Below, one piece after another: positions 52,885-60,611 of a DNA stretch of 64,000 bases. Source of the DNA: Tropicibacter alexandrii (GTDB taxonomy: Bacteria; Pseudomonadota; Alphaproteobacteria; Rhodobacterales; Rhodobacteraceae); contig NZ_RCTZ02000003.1 in NCBI RefSeq assembly GCF_003667315.2, positions 124,001 to 188,000 of the forward strand, written 5' to 3'. The notes beneath the pieces were generated by a model that saw nothing but the letters and a program-made list of their open reading frames with translations, made no database searches and was not told the origin of the DNA. The position numbers and the translations under genes are program-made. The first letter of the stretch is position 1; each line of letters starts with the position of its first letter.

Positions 52885-53090
52885 CAGCCTTTTTGTTCCA
52901 GATCTTCGCTGTCGACGGCGCGGTTGTCGGTCGTGCGGTCCTTTGCCCCGGATTGCTTGACGCGTTTGACGTTGTGGGCGTGGTTCGTGGTGTGGGGCTT
53001 GCGGGTGCGCACCGATCTCCAGCCGAACCAAAGGCCAAGCCCGCCGATGGGGAGACCTATGATACTGGCCCAAAGCGCGAGGTTCTCCAT
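52884..53090 (-). CDS. Small membrane protein coupled to the TPR gene
   Basis: 68 residues. One predicted transmembrane helix LALWASIIGLPIGGLGLWFG (residues 4-23) followed by a basic then mixed cytoplasmic tail (SVRTRKPHTTNHAHNVKRVK, TDNRAVDSEDLEQKG). Its TGA overlaps the ATG of the TPR gene, so the two form one unit that could tether the TPR protein to the membrane. Confidence 0.7.
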   Translation of the reverse strand: MENLALWASIIGLPIGGLGLWFGWRSVRTRKPHTTNHAHNVKRVKQSGAKDRTTDNRAVDSEDLEQKG

Positions 53091-53209
53091 ACTGATACTC
53101 CCGTGACGTGTGGTCAGGTTAGCGTCAGCTTTGGTGGATGTGCAAGTCGGGGGTTGCGTTTGGGGGGTGGTGACCTATTCTTTGAGTGGAATGTGAAAAG
53201 GGGGCTGTC

Positions 53210-53530
53210 ATGCCGCGACTCATCCGGATGTATATCACGCAGGTCATTGCGGGCTTTGGCCTGTCGGCCCTGTTCGTGGGGGCGTTGATGTGGTTCAACG
53301 TGGCCAACCTGTGGCATCTGGTCAGCGGGTCCGATGTGGGCCTCGTCGCCGTGGCGATGTTGTGGGTGTTCAACGGGATCGTCTTTGCGGGTGTGCAGTT
53401 CGGTATCGCGATCATGCGCATGGGCGAGGATGAACCACCTGCGGGCGGCAAGCGTCAGGTCTTCCAGCCGGTTCCGGTGCGTGTTCAGGCGCGGGACGAG
53501 AAGAGCGCGATGCGCTTCATCCGGCGCTAG
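53210..53530 (+). CDS. Small two-helix membrane protein
   Basis: 106 residues from ATG 53210 after a GGGGG SD. Two hydrophobic helices, ITQVIAGFGLSALFVGALMW (9-28) and VGLVAVAMLWVFNGIVFAGV (48-67), and a basic C-terminal tail (GGKRQVFQPVPVRVQARDEK). Such proteins occur in Rhodobacteraceae without known function. It is a lone plus-strand gene. Confidence 0.7.
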   Translation: MPRLIRMYITQVIAGFGLSALFVGALMWFNVANLWHLVSGSDVGLVAVAMLWVFNGIVFAGVQFGIAIMRMGEDEPPAGGKRQVFQPVPVRVQARDEKSAMRFIRR

Positions 53531-53637
53531 GCTGTCGGATCTGCGATCCTGTGCGGCGTCCGGCTTGGGCGCCGTTTTTCGTTTGGGGCTGGTGGGACGG
53601 ACGCGGGGCCCAAGAAAAATCCAAAGACGGCGGATAA

Positions 53638-53649
53638 ATGTATATACAT
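53638..53649. promoter_or_regulatory. TGTATATACA palindrome upstream of the RHH gene
   Basis: ATGTATATACAT, a perfect 12-bp palindrome in an AT-rich stretch 52 bases before the GTG start. The core TGTATATACA recurs at 54183-54192. Such short symmetric sites fit ribbon-helix-helix repressors, which often autoregulate. Confidence 0.45.
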
Positions 53650-53700
53650 CCGCTGTGCATATGATATCAAAACCATATCGTCGATGAGGTCGAGCGCAAA

Positions 53701-53874
53701 GTGACGGAAGACGGCAAGAAGAAAAAGACCAACGACGCCCAGTTGGTCTTGCGTATCAAGAAGTCCGAGCGGGACCGCTTTGTTGCGCTTTGCGATGAGC
53801 TCGACACATCTGCCGCGCGGGAAATCCGGCGGTTCATCCGCGGGTTTCTTGCGGAGCATGACGACAAGGGCTGA
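53701..53874 (+). CDS. Small ribbon-helix-helix (CopG/Arc-like) DNA-binding protein
   Basis: 57 residues from GTG 53701. After a lysine-rich start (EDGKKKKTND), AQLVLRIKKSERDRFVALCD then ELDTSAAREIRRFIRGFLAE give a beta strand and two helices, as in Arc/CopG. Too short to be prominent among long frames but strongly patterned. Probable autoregulator given the nearby palindrome. No toxin partner is recognisable; the lysine-rich peptide gene follows. Confidence 0.65.
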   Translation: MTEDGKKKKTNDAQLVLRIKKSERDRFVALCDELDTSAAREIRRFIRGFLAEHDDKG

Positions 53875-53906
53875 TTGCTCGGACGGATATGAAAAGGAGC
53901 GCCATC

Positions 53907-54005
53907 ATGGCCAAGAAGAAAGAGATCAAAGCTGCAAAGCAGGACGTCAAGAAGCGCAAGACGCAGCTGAAAAAGGCCAAGAAGGCCCTGAAGGCTCTGC
54001 AATAA
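53907..54005 (+). CDS. 32-residue lysine-rich helical peptide
   Basis: MAKKKEIKAAKQDVKKRKTQ then LKKAKKALKALQ; ATG 53907 with AAGGAG seven bases upstream (an ATG at 53889 is also in frame). Nearly half the residues are Lys, with helical heptads, giving a highly basic amphipathic helix. It ends just before a terminator. It might bind nucleic acid or membranes; no homologue comes to mind. Confidence 0.6.
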   Translation: MAKKKEIKAAKQDVKKRKTQLKKAKKALKALQ

Positions 54006-54026
54006 TCTGCGCGTGACCGCGTTTTG

Positions 54027-54056
54027 GGGCCTCTGGCGATTGCCGGGGGCCTTTTT
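54027..54056 (+). terminator. Intrinsic terminator after the lysine-rich peptide gene
   Basis: GGCCTCTGGC-GATT-GCCGGGGGCC (10-bp stem with G-U pairs) followed by TTTTT, 21 bases after the TAA. Confidence 0.75.
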
Positions 54057-54335
54057 GCTGGTCTGTCGGGCTGTTCAGTGCGCAGTCGCGCCGGACTGAC
54101 GATCAGCGCACCGAGGCGCACAGGCCAAGGCGTGTGCGACGGGAACCACCTCGAACGTGTGGGTGACGCATTCCCGAGGACCTGTATATACAGGTGGGCG
54201 CCAGGTAATCAGACCACGGTCTGAGCAGAGCCAGCTCCCTCGGATTTGCTTAAGGCCACCGGAATGTACCCGTTCACGGAAAGGGCAGAACCCGTCACGC
54301 CCGAGGTAGGCTTGGTTCGGGGGGAAAACAAGGGG
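54057..54335. other. Intergenic region with two palindromes, no gene seen
   Basis: CCTG-TATATA-CAGG (54181-54194, containing TGTATATACA) and CAGACC-AC-GGTCTG (54210-54223) are the only structures I see. It lies between convergent units. No RNA family is recognised; a small RNA is possible but unsupported. Confidence 0.4.
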
Positions 54336-55076
54336 TCAGCTGTCCTCGGTCACGAATTTGTAGTCGCGCAGTTCCTCGGGCAGCAGGATGTAGATTTCCT
54401 CGGCGGGCGTGGCCATGGCGGGGATCATCACGCGGGTGTCGATGCCCATCTCGATCAGGTAGGCCATCAGTTCGGACTGGCCGCGCTGGATGGAGTCGAT
54501 GGCGATGAAGGCAGGCAGCAAGGTGTTGGCGTCGAAGCTGTGCTGATGCACGCCGATGGAGGCGTCCTCGGCGATGTCACGGGTCGGGCCGCCCGCCAGC
54601 AGGTAGGGGCAGGCGGAGTAGCAGATTTCACCGGCGAGGACGCGGGTGGTGATATTGGCGCTGCGCAGGTGGCGGCCAAGGGCGAGCGCGTCGCGAACGG
54701 CGCCGCCGGGGCTTTGCAGGATCAGTTCGGTGATCGCCGGATCGGCGGCGTCGAGTTGCGGGATAAGTCGGTCGGCGTCGCCATCCTCGATCTGGCCTTC
54801 GAGACGCCATTGGCCGTCCTCGCGGGTCAGGGTCAGCCGGTCGGGCAGGGGGCCTGCGTCGCGCGCGGGGCGCGTGGTGGGCCGGTCGCGGCTGGGGGTG
54901 AACTGGCGGCGCTGGTCGCCGGGCCGGATCGGTTCGGACAGGCGGGGGGCGTCGGGGGCGAAGGAGGGCAGGCCGAGGCTGCCGTTCTTCATGTCCCCAA
55001 AGACAAGAAGCGCGCCGATACCCAGTTGAAAGATCAGCACGGCCGAGAGGGTGCGGGCGATGTTTTTCGCGTTCAT
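54336..55076 (-). CDS. Secreted or anchored ClpP-fold protein
   Basis: 246 residues from ATG 55076 (GGAGGG SD). N-terminal hydrophobic helix NIARTLSAVLIFQLGIGALLV (5-25) is a signal or anchor, then a proline-rich linker to about 75. The ClpP/crotonase-like domain: LILQSPGGAVRDALALGRHLR, TTRVLAGEICYSACPYLLAGG with the candidate nucleophile Ser in CYSAC, and ASIGVHQHSF with His. A periplasmic ClpP-like serine hydrolase is likely; partner unknown. Confidence 0.8.
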   Translation of the reverse strand: MNAKNIARTLSAVLIFQLGIGALLVFGDMKNGSLGLPSFAPDAPRLSEPIRPGDQRRQFTPSRDRPTTRPARDAGPLPDRLTLTREDGQWRLEGQIEDGDADRLIPQLDAADPAITELILQSPGGAVRDALALGRHLRSANITTRVLAGEICYSACPYLLAGGPTRDIAEDASIGVHQHSFDANTLLPAFIAIDSIQRGQSELMAYLIEMGIDTRVMIPAMATPAEEIYILLPEELRDYKFVTEDS

Positions 55077-55263
55077 TTTAGACCCTCCGGGAGGGTGGGA
55101 CGGCGCTGTTCGGCCTTCGGCCAAAGGCGCCCTGGGCAAAGCGGGATCGCCGAACGCTGCCTCTCCCTTCGGTCGAACGCGCCCGGCGATGCTTGATCGG
55201 GCCTGAGCCCGGGACGCCAGCAGCGCCCCGCCCACCATCCCCGGCGGTCGTGCGTTTGGCGGG

Positions 55264-56553
55264 TCATGCGCTTTTGTCCTTGAGCGGGGTGATCTCGGGC
55301 GTGTCTGGCTTGTCCTGCTTGGCCATGGCCATCTCGCTTTCGACCTCGCGCAGGGCGGTGACGGCGGCGCGCAGTTCGGCCAGCGTCAGGGTGTCCTCGA
55401 TGCCTGCGCCCTCGCGTCCCTGACGGATCGCGCCATGGGTGATGGCGAGGATGAACACAAGCACGGCAGGCAGCAGATCGATGGCGATGGCGCCCGCCCA
55501 AGAGGGCACGAAGTTGCGGGCGTACAGGATCACCGCGTCGGCGGAGGAGACCGGGGTATAGGTCACCTCGATCGGGCTTTGCATGGATTGCACGTTCTGC
55601 GCGGCGCGTTCGAGCGTGGTGGCGCGCTGGCCGAGGACTTCGAGCACCGAGGTGATCGTTGCGGCCTGATCGGAGCGGCCTTGCGCGGTGCTGCTGTCGA
55701 GCTCTGGCAGCACGACCGAAGCCGCCAGATCCTGCGCGGCGCGTTCGACCAAGGGGGCGACCGACAGTTGGCGCAGCTGCGTGATGAGCCCTTGCAGGCG
55801 CACGGCGGCCTCAGAAAATTCGACGGAGCGCGCCTCGACATTGCCGGGCTCGACCGTCAGGGCGCGCATGCGCGACAGGATGGTGTTGCCCTCGACAAAG
55901 GCGCTTTCGACCAGCGGCGTCTGGCTTGCGATCTGGGTCTCCAGCGCCTGCAACTCGGCGGCCTTCTGGCGCAACACACGGAACACCGCGCCGCGCCCGG
56001 CAAGGCCCGAGAGGCTGCCTGCGGCCTCTTGTTCGGACAGATCCTCGAAGCTCTGCCGTGTGCGGGCGACGTCGCGTTCCAGACCTTGCGCCGAAAGCGC
56101 GATTTCATGCGCGCGTTCAAGGCTTTGCTGGTAGTCCTGCACGGTCTCGGCGAGGTGCTGTTCGACCGCCGCCGACCCGGCCAGCGCGGCTGCGTTCAAC
56201 CACGACGACATGGCGACGATGGCCAGACTGCCCGCGCCCATCGCGGTCAGCAGACCGGCGCGGGCGCGGGCGGTGCGTACGGCGGGAAAGAGCCGCATCA
56301 GGTAGGACCAGAAGACGAAGATGCCCACGGAGACGGCGGTGGAATAGGCGATGGCGGCAAAGACGCTCATCGCGCCGTTCTCATCGAGCAGGGAGGAGAC
56401 GCCGAGATAGGTGTAGATGCCCGACGCGACGGCCAGAACGCCAAGCGCCGTGCCGGAGAAGGTTTCCAGCCATGTCAGGTGACCTTCGAGTTCGCGGGCG
56501 TGGCGCACCCCGCGCGCCTCGGCGCGGGACAGGTGGGAGTCGGACATCGGCAT
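55264..56553 (-). CDS. Multi-pass membrane protein with long coiled coil
   Basis: 429 residues. Three hydrophobic segments in the first about 130 residues (SGTALGVLAVASGIYTYLGV, FAAIAYSTAVSVGIFVFWSY, LLTAMGAGSLAIVAMSSWLN), then a 220-residue mostly helical, Gln/Glu/Ala-rich region likely to be coiled coil, and a last segment IAIDLLPAVLVFILAITHGA near 375. Family not recognised. It lies directly upstream of the ClpP-fold gene on the same strand (187-base gap), suggesting a membrane partner. Confidence 0.75.
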   Translation of the reverse strand: MPMSDSHLSRAEARGVRHARELEGHLTWLETFSGTALGVLAVASGIYTYLGVSSLLDENGAMSVFAAIAYSTAVSVGIFVFWSYLMRLFPAVRTARARAGLLTAMGAGSLAIVAMSSWLNAAALAGSAAVEQHLAETVQDYQQSLERAHEIALSAQGLERDVARTRQSFEDLSEQEAAGSLSGLAGRGAVFRVLRQKAAELQALETQIASQTPLVESAFVEGNTILSRMRALTVEPGNVEARSVEFSEAAVRLQGLITQLRQLSVAPLVERAAQDLAASVVLPELDSSTAQGRSDQAATITSVLEVLGQRATTLERAAQNVQSMQSPIEVTYTPVSSADAVILYARNFVPSWAGAIAIDLLPAVLVFILAITHGAIRQGREGAGIEDTLTLAELRAAVTALREVESEMAMAKQDKPDTPEITPLKDKSA

Positions 56554-56614
56554 TCCTCATGAATTTCGGATTAACCTATGTGCTGGCGCGGCGATGTGAA
56601 GCGGGGTTGCAAAT

Positions 56615-56629
56615 GTTCACGTATTGTTC
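56615..56629 (+). promoter_or_regulatory. LexA (SOS) box upstream of mmcB
   Basis: GTTC-ACGTATT-GTTC exactly matches the alphaproteobacterial LexA consensus GTTC-N7-GTTC. It ends 11 bases before the mmcB start codon, in position to block transcription. Confidence 0.85.
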
Positions 56630-56640
56630 AAGATATCGGT

Positions 56641-57090
56641 ATGGAATTGAGCTTGGATCAGAGGATGCCGGGGCAGGTGCTGGCGCGCGGGGTGTGTCGC
56701 CACCTTGCGGGGCACGGCTTTGTCACGGTCGAGGAATTCGTGCCGGACCGGGGCTTGCGCATGGATGTGCTGGCGCTGGGACCGAAGGGCGAGTTGTGGT
56801 GCGTCGAATGCAAGTCGAGCCGCGCGGATTACATGAGCGACAGCAAGTGGCAGGGGTATCTGCCCTATTGCGACCGGTTCTTTTGGGCGGTGGATACGGA
56901 TTTCCCGGTGGAGCTTTTACCGGAAGAGACCGGGTTGATCATCGCCGACGGCTACGACGCGGAAATCCTGCGGATGGGACCGGAGGACAAGCTGGCGGGT
57001 GCCCGGCGGGCGAAACAGACGCGGCGCTTTGCGCAGCATGCGGCGCGGCGGCTGATGGCCCTGAGGGACCCGGAGGCGCGGTTGGGTTAG
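56641..57090 (+). CDS. mmcB: MmcB family DNA repair protein
   Basis: 149 residues from ATG 56641 (in-frame codons to 56578 would cover the LexA box). PD-(D/E)xK-type nuclease pattern: LRMDVLALGP (Asp), ELWCVECKSSRADY (ECK), and SDSKWQGYLPYCDRFFWAVD. Caulobacter MmcB is an SOS-induced protein needed for mitomycin C resistance; a LexA box in front here supports the same role. Confidence 0.92.
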   Translation: MELSLDQRMPGQVLARGVCRHLAGHGFVTVEEFVPDRGLRMDVLALGPKGELWCVECKSSRADYMSDSKWQGYLPYCDRFFWAVDTDFPVELLPEETGLIIADGYDAEILRMGPEDKLAGARRAKQTRRFAQHAARRLMALRDPEARLG

Positions 57091-57109
57091 GCGTCCCTCG
57101 GGGGCAGAC

Positions 57110-57316
57110 TCAGCGCTTGTTCTTGCCCTTGGCGGCGGCTTTCTGGGCGAGGCGGGCGGAGGACAGGATTTCCTCGGCGATTTCCTCGGCCTCGTCGGGC
57201 GTGAAATCCATCGGGATTTCCAGATCGCCCGCGGTGATGAACAGGCGCACCATGCCTTGGTCGGTCGGGCCGATCTGCAGGTTGGCCTCGATGTCGCGTT
57301 CGTCGTTGATGCCCAT
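57110..57316 (-). CDS. DUF6324-type small acidic protein
   Basis: 68 residues from ATG 57316 with GGGAG upstream. MGINDERDIEANLQIGPTDQ, VRLFITAGDLEIPMDFTPDE, AEEIAEEILSSARLAQKA and a lysine tail. Widely conserved in Rhodobacteraceae as a short hypothetical; my DUF assignment is from memory. Convergent with mmcB; divergent from the GNAT gene. Confidence 0.7.
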   Translation of the reverse strand: MGINDERDIEANLQIGPTDQGMVRLFITAGDLEIPMDFTPDEAEEIAEEILSSARLAQKAAAKGKNKR

Positions 57317-57397
57317 GGTTCCGGCTCCCGTGAAAAGCTGTCGTGCGATAGCGCCCGTGCGCTTGATTTGCAAGCGCGGCCACGGTTTCATGGTTCC

Positions 57398-57877
57398 ATG
57401 ACGATCGAGATCAGGGGGCTTGGCCCCGGGGATGTGGACTGGCTGGTGGCGCAGCACGGCGCGCTTTACGCGCGCGACGAGGGATTCGACGAGACGTTTC
57501 CGGTGCTGGTGCGCAGCATTCTCGAGGCGTTCGAGGCCGGGCATGACCCGGCGCGCGAGCGGGCCTTCATCGCTTGGCGGGAGGGGCAGCGGCTGGGCAG
57601 CATTTTCTGCGTATCCGCCGGGGCCGACGTGGCCAAGCTGCGGCTGTTCCTGCTGGTGCCCGAGGCGCGCGGGCATGGCTTGGGCCGCCGGCTTCTGTCC
57701 GACTGCATGGCATTCGCGCGGCAGGCCGGGTATCGCCGCATGGGGCTGTGGACGCATAAAAGCCACCGCGCGGCCTGTGCGCTCTATGCCAGCGCCGGAT
57801 GGCGGCTGGTGCGGTCCGAACCGGTGCGCAGTTTTGGCGTCGACCTTGTCGAGCAGGCGTGGGAGATTGACCTGTGA
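57398..57877 (+). CDS. GNAT family N-acetyltransferase
   Basis: 159 residues from ATG 57398. LRLFLLVPEARGHGLGRRLLSDCMAFARQAGYRRMGLWTHKSHRAA carries motif A (R-x-x-G-x-G) and the following strand; ALYASAGWRLVRSE ends the fold. It resembles GNAT domains fused to MarR regulators in other bacteria, but here it stands alone. Substrate unknown. Confidence 0.88.
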   Translation: MTIEIRGLGPGDVDWLVAQHGALYARDEGFDETFPVLVRSILEAFEAGHDPARERAFIAWREGQRLGSIFCVSAGADVAKLRLFLLVPEARGHGLGRRLLSDCMAFARQAGYRRMGLWTHKSHRAACALYASAGWRLVRSEPVRSFGVDLVEQAWEIDL

Positions 57878-57939
57878 GCGGAAAAAACCGATAATCGGGT
57901 CTTGCATTCGATTGGCGCTTTTTGTAATTCGCGCCCAGT

Positions 57940-58016
57940 GCCGCCTTAGCTCAGTTGGTTAGAGCGCCTGATTGTGGATCAGGAGGTCCCCCGTTCGAGC
58001 CGGGGAGGTGGTACCA
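57940..58016 (+). tRNA. tRNA-His(GTG)
   Basis: 77 nt including CCA. Acceptor GCCGCCT/AGGTGGT, D arm AGCTCAGTTGGTTAGAGC, anticodon loop TTGTGGA (GTG), T loop TTCGAGC. Position 73 is A and the base before position 1 is T, so the usual bacterial G-1:C73 pair is missing, the known alphaproteobacterial form. Confidence 0.97.
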
Positions 58017-58212
58017 CCCTTCCGACATCGTTGTAGCTTGACGTTTGGCCTCTTAATCGTTCCATCGAGCGCGGTTTTTAGGCGCGGCGTAGGGGTCGGA
58101 CTTTATCGGACGCAGCTTCAAGTTGCATTGCGCCAAGAATGCTGCGTGACGCTTGCTCCAAACCACGTAAAGCGCGTAACCTCCGGCAAAGCGTAACAGG
58201 TTACCCCATCCC

Positions 58213-60510
58213 GTGCTGACGCAACGTCCTCATTTTCCCGACCAGGACAGCCTTTGGCAGTTCGGTCGCCTCGCCACGCCGATCTGGGTATTCGACGTGG
58301 ACAATCACTGTGTCTGGTGGGCCAACCGGGCCGGGCTGGCCTTTTGGCGGGCCGAGACGCTGGACGCGCTCAGGGCGCGGGATTTCTCGGGCGACAGCGC
58401 CAATGTGCGGACGCGGTTGCGCCAGATCGTAGACACCAATGTGACGGGCAGCACCGTGACGGACACATGGACGCTGTACCCGTGTGGGCAGCCGCGCACC
58501 GCGGTGGTCACTTTGCAGCCCGTCGTCATCGAGGACGGTGGCAACGCCTTGCTGGTCGAGATCAACCGCATTCTCGACATGAGCGGCGAGGAAGAGGCGC
58601 TGCGCATGCTCGAGGCGATCCGCACGGCGGCGTTGATGGTGTCCACCTTCTCTGCGCAGGGGCAGCTTCTGGCGCAGAACCCCGAAGCGCAGGCGGTCTA
58701 CGGCCCACCCGGCGGGCCGCGCACCGATCTGGACACGCGGCTGGCCGACCGGGATCTCGTGCCTGCGTTGATCGCTGCGGTGATGGAAAACCGGACCTTC
58801 GATCAGGAGTGCGAGGTGCGCGGGCTTTACGCGGCGCGTCGTCACCGCATCGTGGCGCGCCGCGGCCGCGATCCGGTGTCGGGTGATGACGTCATCGTCC
58901 TGACCGAGGAGGACGTCACCGAGGCGCACCGACTGCGCCGGGAACTGGAACACATGAATGCCGCGCTCGAGGCCAAGGTGGCCGAGCGCACGGAAAGCCT
59001 GCGGCGCATCGAGGAGCGGTATGAACTGGCGACGCGGGCGGCGGCGATCTGGGATTGGCAAGCCGATGACAACACCCTGTTCGTCTCGCCCCGCTTGGCC
59101 GAGACCCTAGGCTACGATACCGAGACGTTCCGGGCGATGGTGGCCAGCCAGCACGAAGGCGCCTTTTTGCCCAAGGAAGATTGCGCCGCTTATCGCGCGG
59201 CCCTGATTGCGCATCTGAAATCGCCGGGCGAGACATGGGAACACGATGTGCGCCTGCTCGCTGCGGGCGGCGCGCCGCGCTGGTTCAACCTGCGCGGCAT
59301 CGCGGTGGCGGGGGCCGATGGTCGGACGGTGCGGTCGGTCGGGTTGATGACGGATATCAGCCGCCACAAGGAACTGGAGGCGACGCTGTTCGCGGCCCAG
59401 CGGATGGAGGCGGTGGGGCGGCTGACCGGGGGCGTGGCGCATGACTTCAACAACCTGCTGACGGTGATCGGCGGCAATGCCGAGCTGCTGGACCTTGGCG
59501 GCGAGGTGGATCACGACCTGACCGGCTCGATCCTGCAGGCGGTCGCGCGCGGGGCGCAGCTGACGCGGCATCTTCTGGCCTATTCGCGCAAGCAGCCGCT
59601 GAACCCGCGCAGCGTCGACGTGGGCGAGCTGATGACCACCTTGCGCCACAACCTGTTCCGGGTGCTCGGCGATGCGATCGAGGTCGAGGTCAGCCTTGCG
59701 CCGGATCTCTGGACTGTCTACGCCGACCCGTCGCAGATCGACAGCGCGGTTCTGAACATCGCGCTCAACGCGCGCGACGCCATGCCCGGCGGCGGCACGC
59801 TGCGGGTGAGCTGCGCGAACCTGACCGTCGGGGCGCAGGCGCCGGATGGCTACGATCTCGAGCCGGGCGACTATGTCGAGTTCCGGATCGTCGATACCGG
59901 GTCTGGCATGACCGAGGCGGCGTTGCAGCACGCCTTCGAGCCGTTCTTTACCACCAAGGATGTGGGCAAGGGCAGCGGTCTGGGCCTGTCCATGGTCTTT
60001 GGCTTTTCGCGCCAGTCGGGCGGCGATGTGCGGCTGGAGAGCCGCTATGGCGCGGGATGCACCGTGGCGATGTGCCTGCCGCGCGCGGGCGTCGCCGCCG
60101 AACGCGGCCTCGGGACCCCGGCGCTGAGCGTTTCGGGCCGGGGCGAGCGCATCCTCCTGCTGGAGGACGACCCGCCGGTGCAGCGCACGTTGCGGCGTAT
60201 GCTGCAAAGTCTGGGCTACCGCGTCGATTGCGCCTCTGACCTGTCCGAAGCGCGCGCCCTGCTGGACGATCGGCCGGATCTGTGCCTGCTCGACGTGGTG
60301 CTGCGGGGCGGCGAAAGCGGCTTTGAACTGGCCGAGACGGCGCGCAGGCAGCATCCGGGCCTGCCGGTGGTGATGATGTCCGGCTACCCGGACAACGAAG
60401 AAGACGGTGCCGCGCAGCGCTTCGACGCCTTCCTGCAAAAGCCGGTCGCGGCGCCCGTCCTGTCGCGCACCCTTGGCCGCCTGCTGCTGGGCGTGGGCGG
60501 ACAGGCGTAG
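58213..60510 (+). CDS. PAS-domain hybrid sensor histidine kinase with receiver domain
   Basis: 765 residues from GTG 58213. Cytoplasmic, no membrane helix. PAS-like regions lie at about 15-110, 135-235 and 270-390, with a short coiled coil (LRRELEHMNAALEAKVAERT) between. Then HisKA with His410 (GRLTGGVAHDFNNLL), HATPase_c with NARDAMPGGG (N box), DTGSGM and GKGSGLGLSM. A C-terminal receiver has phosphoacceptor Asp694 (LCLLDVVLRGG) and Lys in FLQKPV. The HDFNN form belongs to the HWE-unlike, NtrB-type class. Signal unknown. Confidence 0.94.
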   Translation: MLTQRPHFPDQDSLWQFGRLATPIWVFDVDNHCVWWANRAGLAFWRAETLDALRARDFSGDSANVRTRLRQIVDTNVTGSTVTDTWTLYPCGQPRTAVVTLQPVVIEDGGNALLVEINRILDMSGEEEALRMLEAIRTAALMVSTFSAQGQLLAQNPEAQAVYGPPGGPRTDLDTRLADRDLVPALIAAVMENRTFDQECEVRGLYAARRHRIVARRGRDPVSGDDVIVLTEEDVTEAHRLRRELEHMNAALEAKVAERTESLRRIEERYELATRAAAIWDWQADDNTLFVSPRLAETLGYDTETFRAMVASQHEGAFLPKEDCAAYRAALIAHLKSPGETWEHDVRLLAAGGAPRWFNLRGIAVAGADGRTVRSVGLMTDISRHKELEATLFAAQRMEAVGRLTGGVAHDFNNLLTVIGGNAELLDLGGEVDHDLTGSILQAVARGAQLTRHLLAYSRKQPLNPRSVDVGELMTTLRHNLFRVLGDAIEVEVSLAPDLWTVYADPSQIDSAVLNIALNARDAMPGGGTLRVSCANLTVGAQAPDGYDLEPGDYVEFRIVDTGSGMTEAALQHAFEPFFTTKDVGKGSGLGLSMVFGFSRQSGGDVRLESRYGAGCTVAMCLPRAGVAAERGLGTPALSVSGRGERILLLEDDPPVQRTLRRMLQSLGYRVDCASDLSEARALLDDRPDLCLLDVVLRGGESGFELAETARRQHPGLPVVMMSGYPDNEEDGAAQRFDAFLQKPVAAPVLSRTLGRLLLGVGGQA

Positions 60511-60611
60511 CGCGGGCGGTTGTTTCCCGGCCTGTCGGACGGCTATAGCTTGGGCCGGAGGTCGCGGGAGAGGCGGCCGATACAGGCAGGGCGGCATCCG
60601 TGGAGGCAGAT

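Noticed and set aside
57940-58016. tRNA-His lacking G-1 as an anomaly or pseudogene
   Set aside because: A73 without G-1 is the known form in many alphaproteobacteria; the rest of the cloverleaf is intact.
58017-58212. Inverted GTAAC/GTTAC bits before the histidine kinase as an operator
   Set aside because: Arms are short and irregular; no clear symmetric site.
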